Assembly: GCA_002482705.1 (NCBI GenBank)
Contig: DLGM01000216.1
Coordinates: 4,590-10,485, forward strand
Length of the DNA stretch: 5,896 nucleotides
Reading direction: 5' to 3'
Source of the DNA: Cyanobacteria bacterium UBA7694
GTDB taxonomy: Bacteria; Cyanobacteriota; Sericytochromatia; UBA7694
Part shown: in pieces, positions 4,732-5,896 of the stretch
Numbering within the stretch: the first letter of the stretch is position 1
Layout of the letters: every line of letters starts with the position of its first letter
Translations under genes and position numbers: made by a program
The notes under the pieces: model-generated
What the model saw: only the letters and a program-made list of their open reading frames with translations
Databases searched by the model: none
Told to the model about the DNA's origin: nothing

Positions 4732-5896
4732 ATGGGAGAATCAACACGGGAACGCGATTTAGTCTTAGCACCCAACGAATATGCGTTTATTTCCGATCAA
4801 ACCAAGGGAAACATTAATGTTTATGTAGGCCCCTACAAAACCAGCCTGGCCAATACCGACCAGCCCGTAGGCTTTAACGAAAGCAGCAAACGTTTTGAGC
4901 GCTGTTCACTGGAGCAGTCCACACAGATTTTTGCCACCGCCCCCGAAGGTTGGTACATCGTGTTAAAGAACCCGGCTAAAGATGGGGCTCCCCCCAAAAA
5001 TGGCACGGTCAACAATTTGCCGGAACTGGATATTGGCCATAAGGTCAACCGCCCCGGCCCCGTATCCTTCGCCCTGTGGCCGGGCCAAATGAGTCGCATC
5101 CTCAAAGGGCATCACCTGCGCTCGAATCAGTACCTGCTGGCACGGGTTTATGATGAAGACGCTGCCCTGCGCCACTGGTCCCAGGCGGTGATCAAGCCCC
5201 AGAACCCCGGCGAAGAGGCCCCCGAACTCGAAACCCCGGATTTGACCATGGGCAAGCTGCTGGTCATTCGTGGTACGGATGTATCCTTTTATATCCCACC
5301 AACTGGCATTGAAGTCGTGCGCGATCCCCATGGGCAGTATGTGCGCGAAGCAGTCACCCTAGAGCGGCTGGAATATTGCATCCTGCTCGATGAAGACGGC
5401 AATAAGCGCTTTATTCAGGGGCCGGACGTGGTGTACCCCACACCGACGGAAACCTTTGTCGAGCGCCAAGGGACACGCAAATTCCGAGCGATTGAACTCA
5501 ACGAGAACAGCGGTATTTATGTGAAGGTCATTGCCCCTTACTCAGAAGCAGGACGCGACTACAAAGTTGGCGATGAGCTGTTTATTACCGGGCGCGAGCA
5601 AATGATCTATTTCCCGCGCCCAGAGCATGCGATCATCAAATACGGCCGCCAGGAAATCCATTATGCCGTTGCCATCCCCGCCGGAGAAGGGCGCTATGTG
5701 CTCAACCGCCAAACCGGGCAAATCACCCTGGCGCGCGGCCCAGCCATGTTGCTGCCCGACCCGCGCCATCAGGTGATTGTGCGCCGCATTTTAGAGCCCC
5801 ACCACGTGCGGTTGTGGTTTCCCGGCAACCAAGAGGCCTTGACCTATAACCAGCGCCTCAAGGAGTTACAGGGACAGGGCGATTATACCGCGGAGC
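4732..5896 (+). CDS. major vault protein (MVP)-like protein, N-terminal part (runs off window)
   Basis: 388 codons are visible and no stop is reached. There is no signal peptide, so it is cytoplasmic. The sequence follows the N-terminal repeat region of eukaryotic MVP, the protein that builds the barrel of the vault ribonucleoprotein cage. Residues 9-80 (DLVLAPNEYAFISDQ, VYVGP, DQPVGF, APEGWYIVLKNP) parallel the MVP start. LWPGQMSRI (115-123) parallels its LYPGEVLEK. VIRGTDVSFYIPPTGIEVV (178-196) and FIQGPDVVYPTP (227-238) parallel its GP..Y.P..EVEVVE repeats. AIELNENSGIYV (253-264) parallels AIPLDENEGIYV. VAIPAGEGRYVLNRQTG with ARGPAMLLPDP (313-344) resembles the step before the MVP shoulder domain. 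ATG 4732 is preferred, with AAAGG at 4716-4720. An in-frame ATG at 4705 would add 9 residues but lies about 5 bases from the predicted transcript start. Homology is judged from remembered MVP sequence, so assembly into a cage is inference. Confidence 0.75.
   Translation, partial: MGESTRERDLVLAPNEYAFISDQTKGNINVYVGPYKTSLANTDQPVGFNESSKRFERCSLEQSTQIFATAPEGWYIVLKNPAKDGAPPKNGTVNNLPELDIGHKVNRPGPVSFALWPGQMSRILKGHHLRSNQYLLARVYDEDAALRHWSQAVIKPQNPGEEAPELETPDLTMGKLLVIRGTDVSFYIPPTGIEVVRDPHGQYVREAVTLERLEYCILLDEDGNKRFIQGPDVVYPTPTETFVERQGTRKFRAIELNENSGIYVKVIAPYSEAGRDYKVGDELFITGREQMIYFPRPEHAIIKYGRQEIHYAVAIPAGEGRYVLNRQTGQITLARGPAMLLPDPRHQVIVRRILEPHHVRLWFPGNQEALTYNQRLKELQGQGDYTAE

Noticed and set aside
4963..5331. 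122-codon reverse-strand open frame inside the vault-like gene
   Set aside because: Antisense shadow. The + frame is continuous and matches MVP-like motifs.

Overview
The window reads as a chromosomal segment of moderate-to-high GC (roughly 55% by eye) from a free-living bacterium. A cyanobacterium is the best guess. The 543-2138 protein resembles the TM0106-type nuclease subfamily I associate with cyanobacteria, and the partial protein at the 3' end resembles the vault-like proteins I recall from some cyanobacteria and gliding bacteria. This placement is inference, because no 16S gene or photosynthesis gene is present. All supported genes lie on the + strand.

Layout. (1) 1-455: the last codons of an upstream gene, overlapped by a small four-helix membrane protein of unknown function. 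(2) 503-2138: a clear -35/-10 promoter sits almost on top of the start codon of a 531-residue two-domain nuclease, made of a RecB-like PD-(D/E)xK/Fe-S domain and an RNase H-like DEDD exonuclease domain. (3) 2139-2400: an intergenic region dense in hairpins and short direct repeats, ending in a promoter. (4) 2415-4165: an outer-surface-type lipoprotein translationally coupled (TAATG) to a D-2-hydroxyacid dehydrogenase of the glyoxylate/hydroxypyruvate reductase type. (5) 4192-4312: tRNA-Leu(CAA) followed by a perfectly symmetrical terminator. (6) 4395-4538: a 47-codon small gene with a consensus Shine-Dalgarno. (7) 4665-5896: a promoter overlapped by a perfect 7+7 palindrome, then the first 388 codons of a gene whose product resembles the repeat region of the eukaryotic major vault protein (MVP). 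It runs off the window.

Apart from the coupled lipoprotein-dehydrogenase pair, the genes look like independent transcription units with unrelated jobs: DNA/RNA processing, envelope, metabolism, translation and a possible protein cage. The most interesting items are the vault-like gene with its palindromic control site, the nuclease domain whose D-x-K catalytic signature reads H-x-R, the unlisted small gene at 4395, and the hairpin cluster at 2257-2351.
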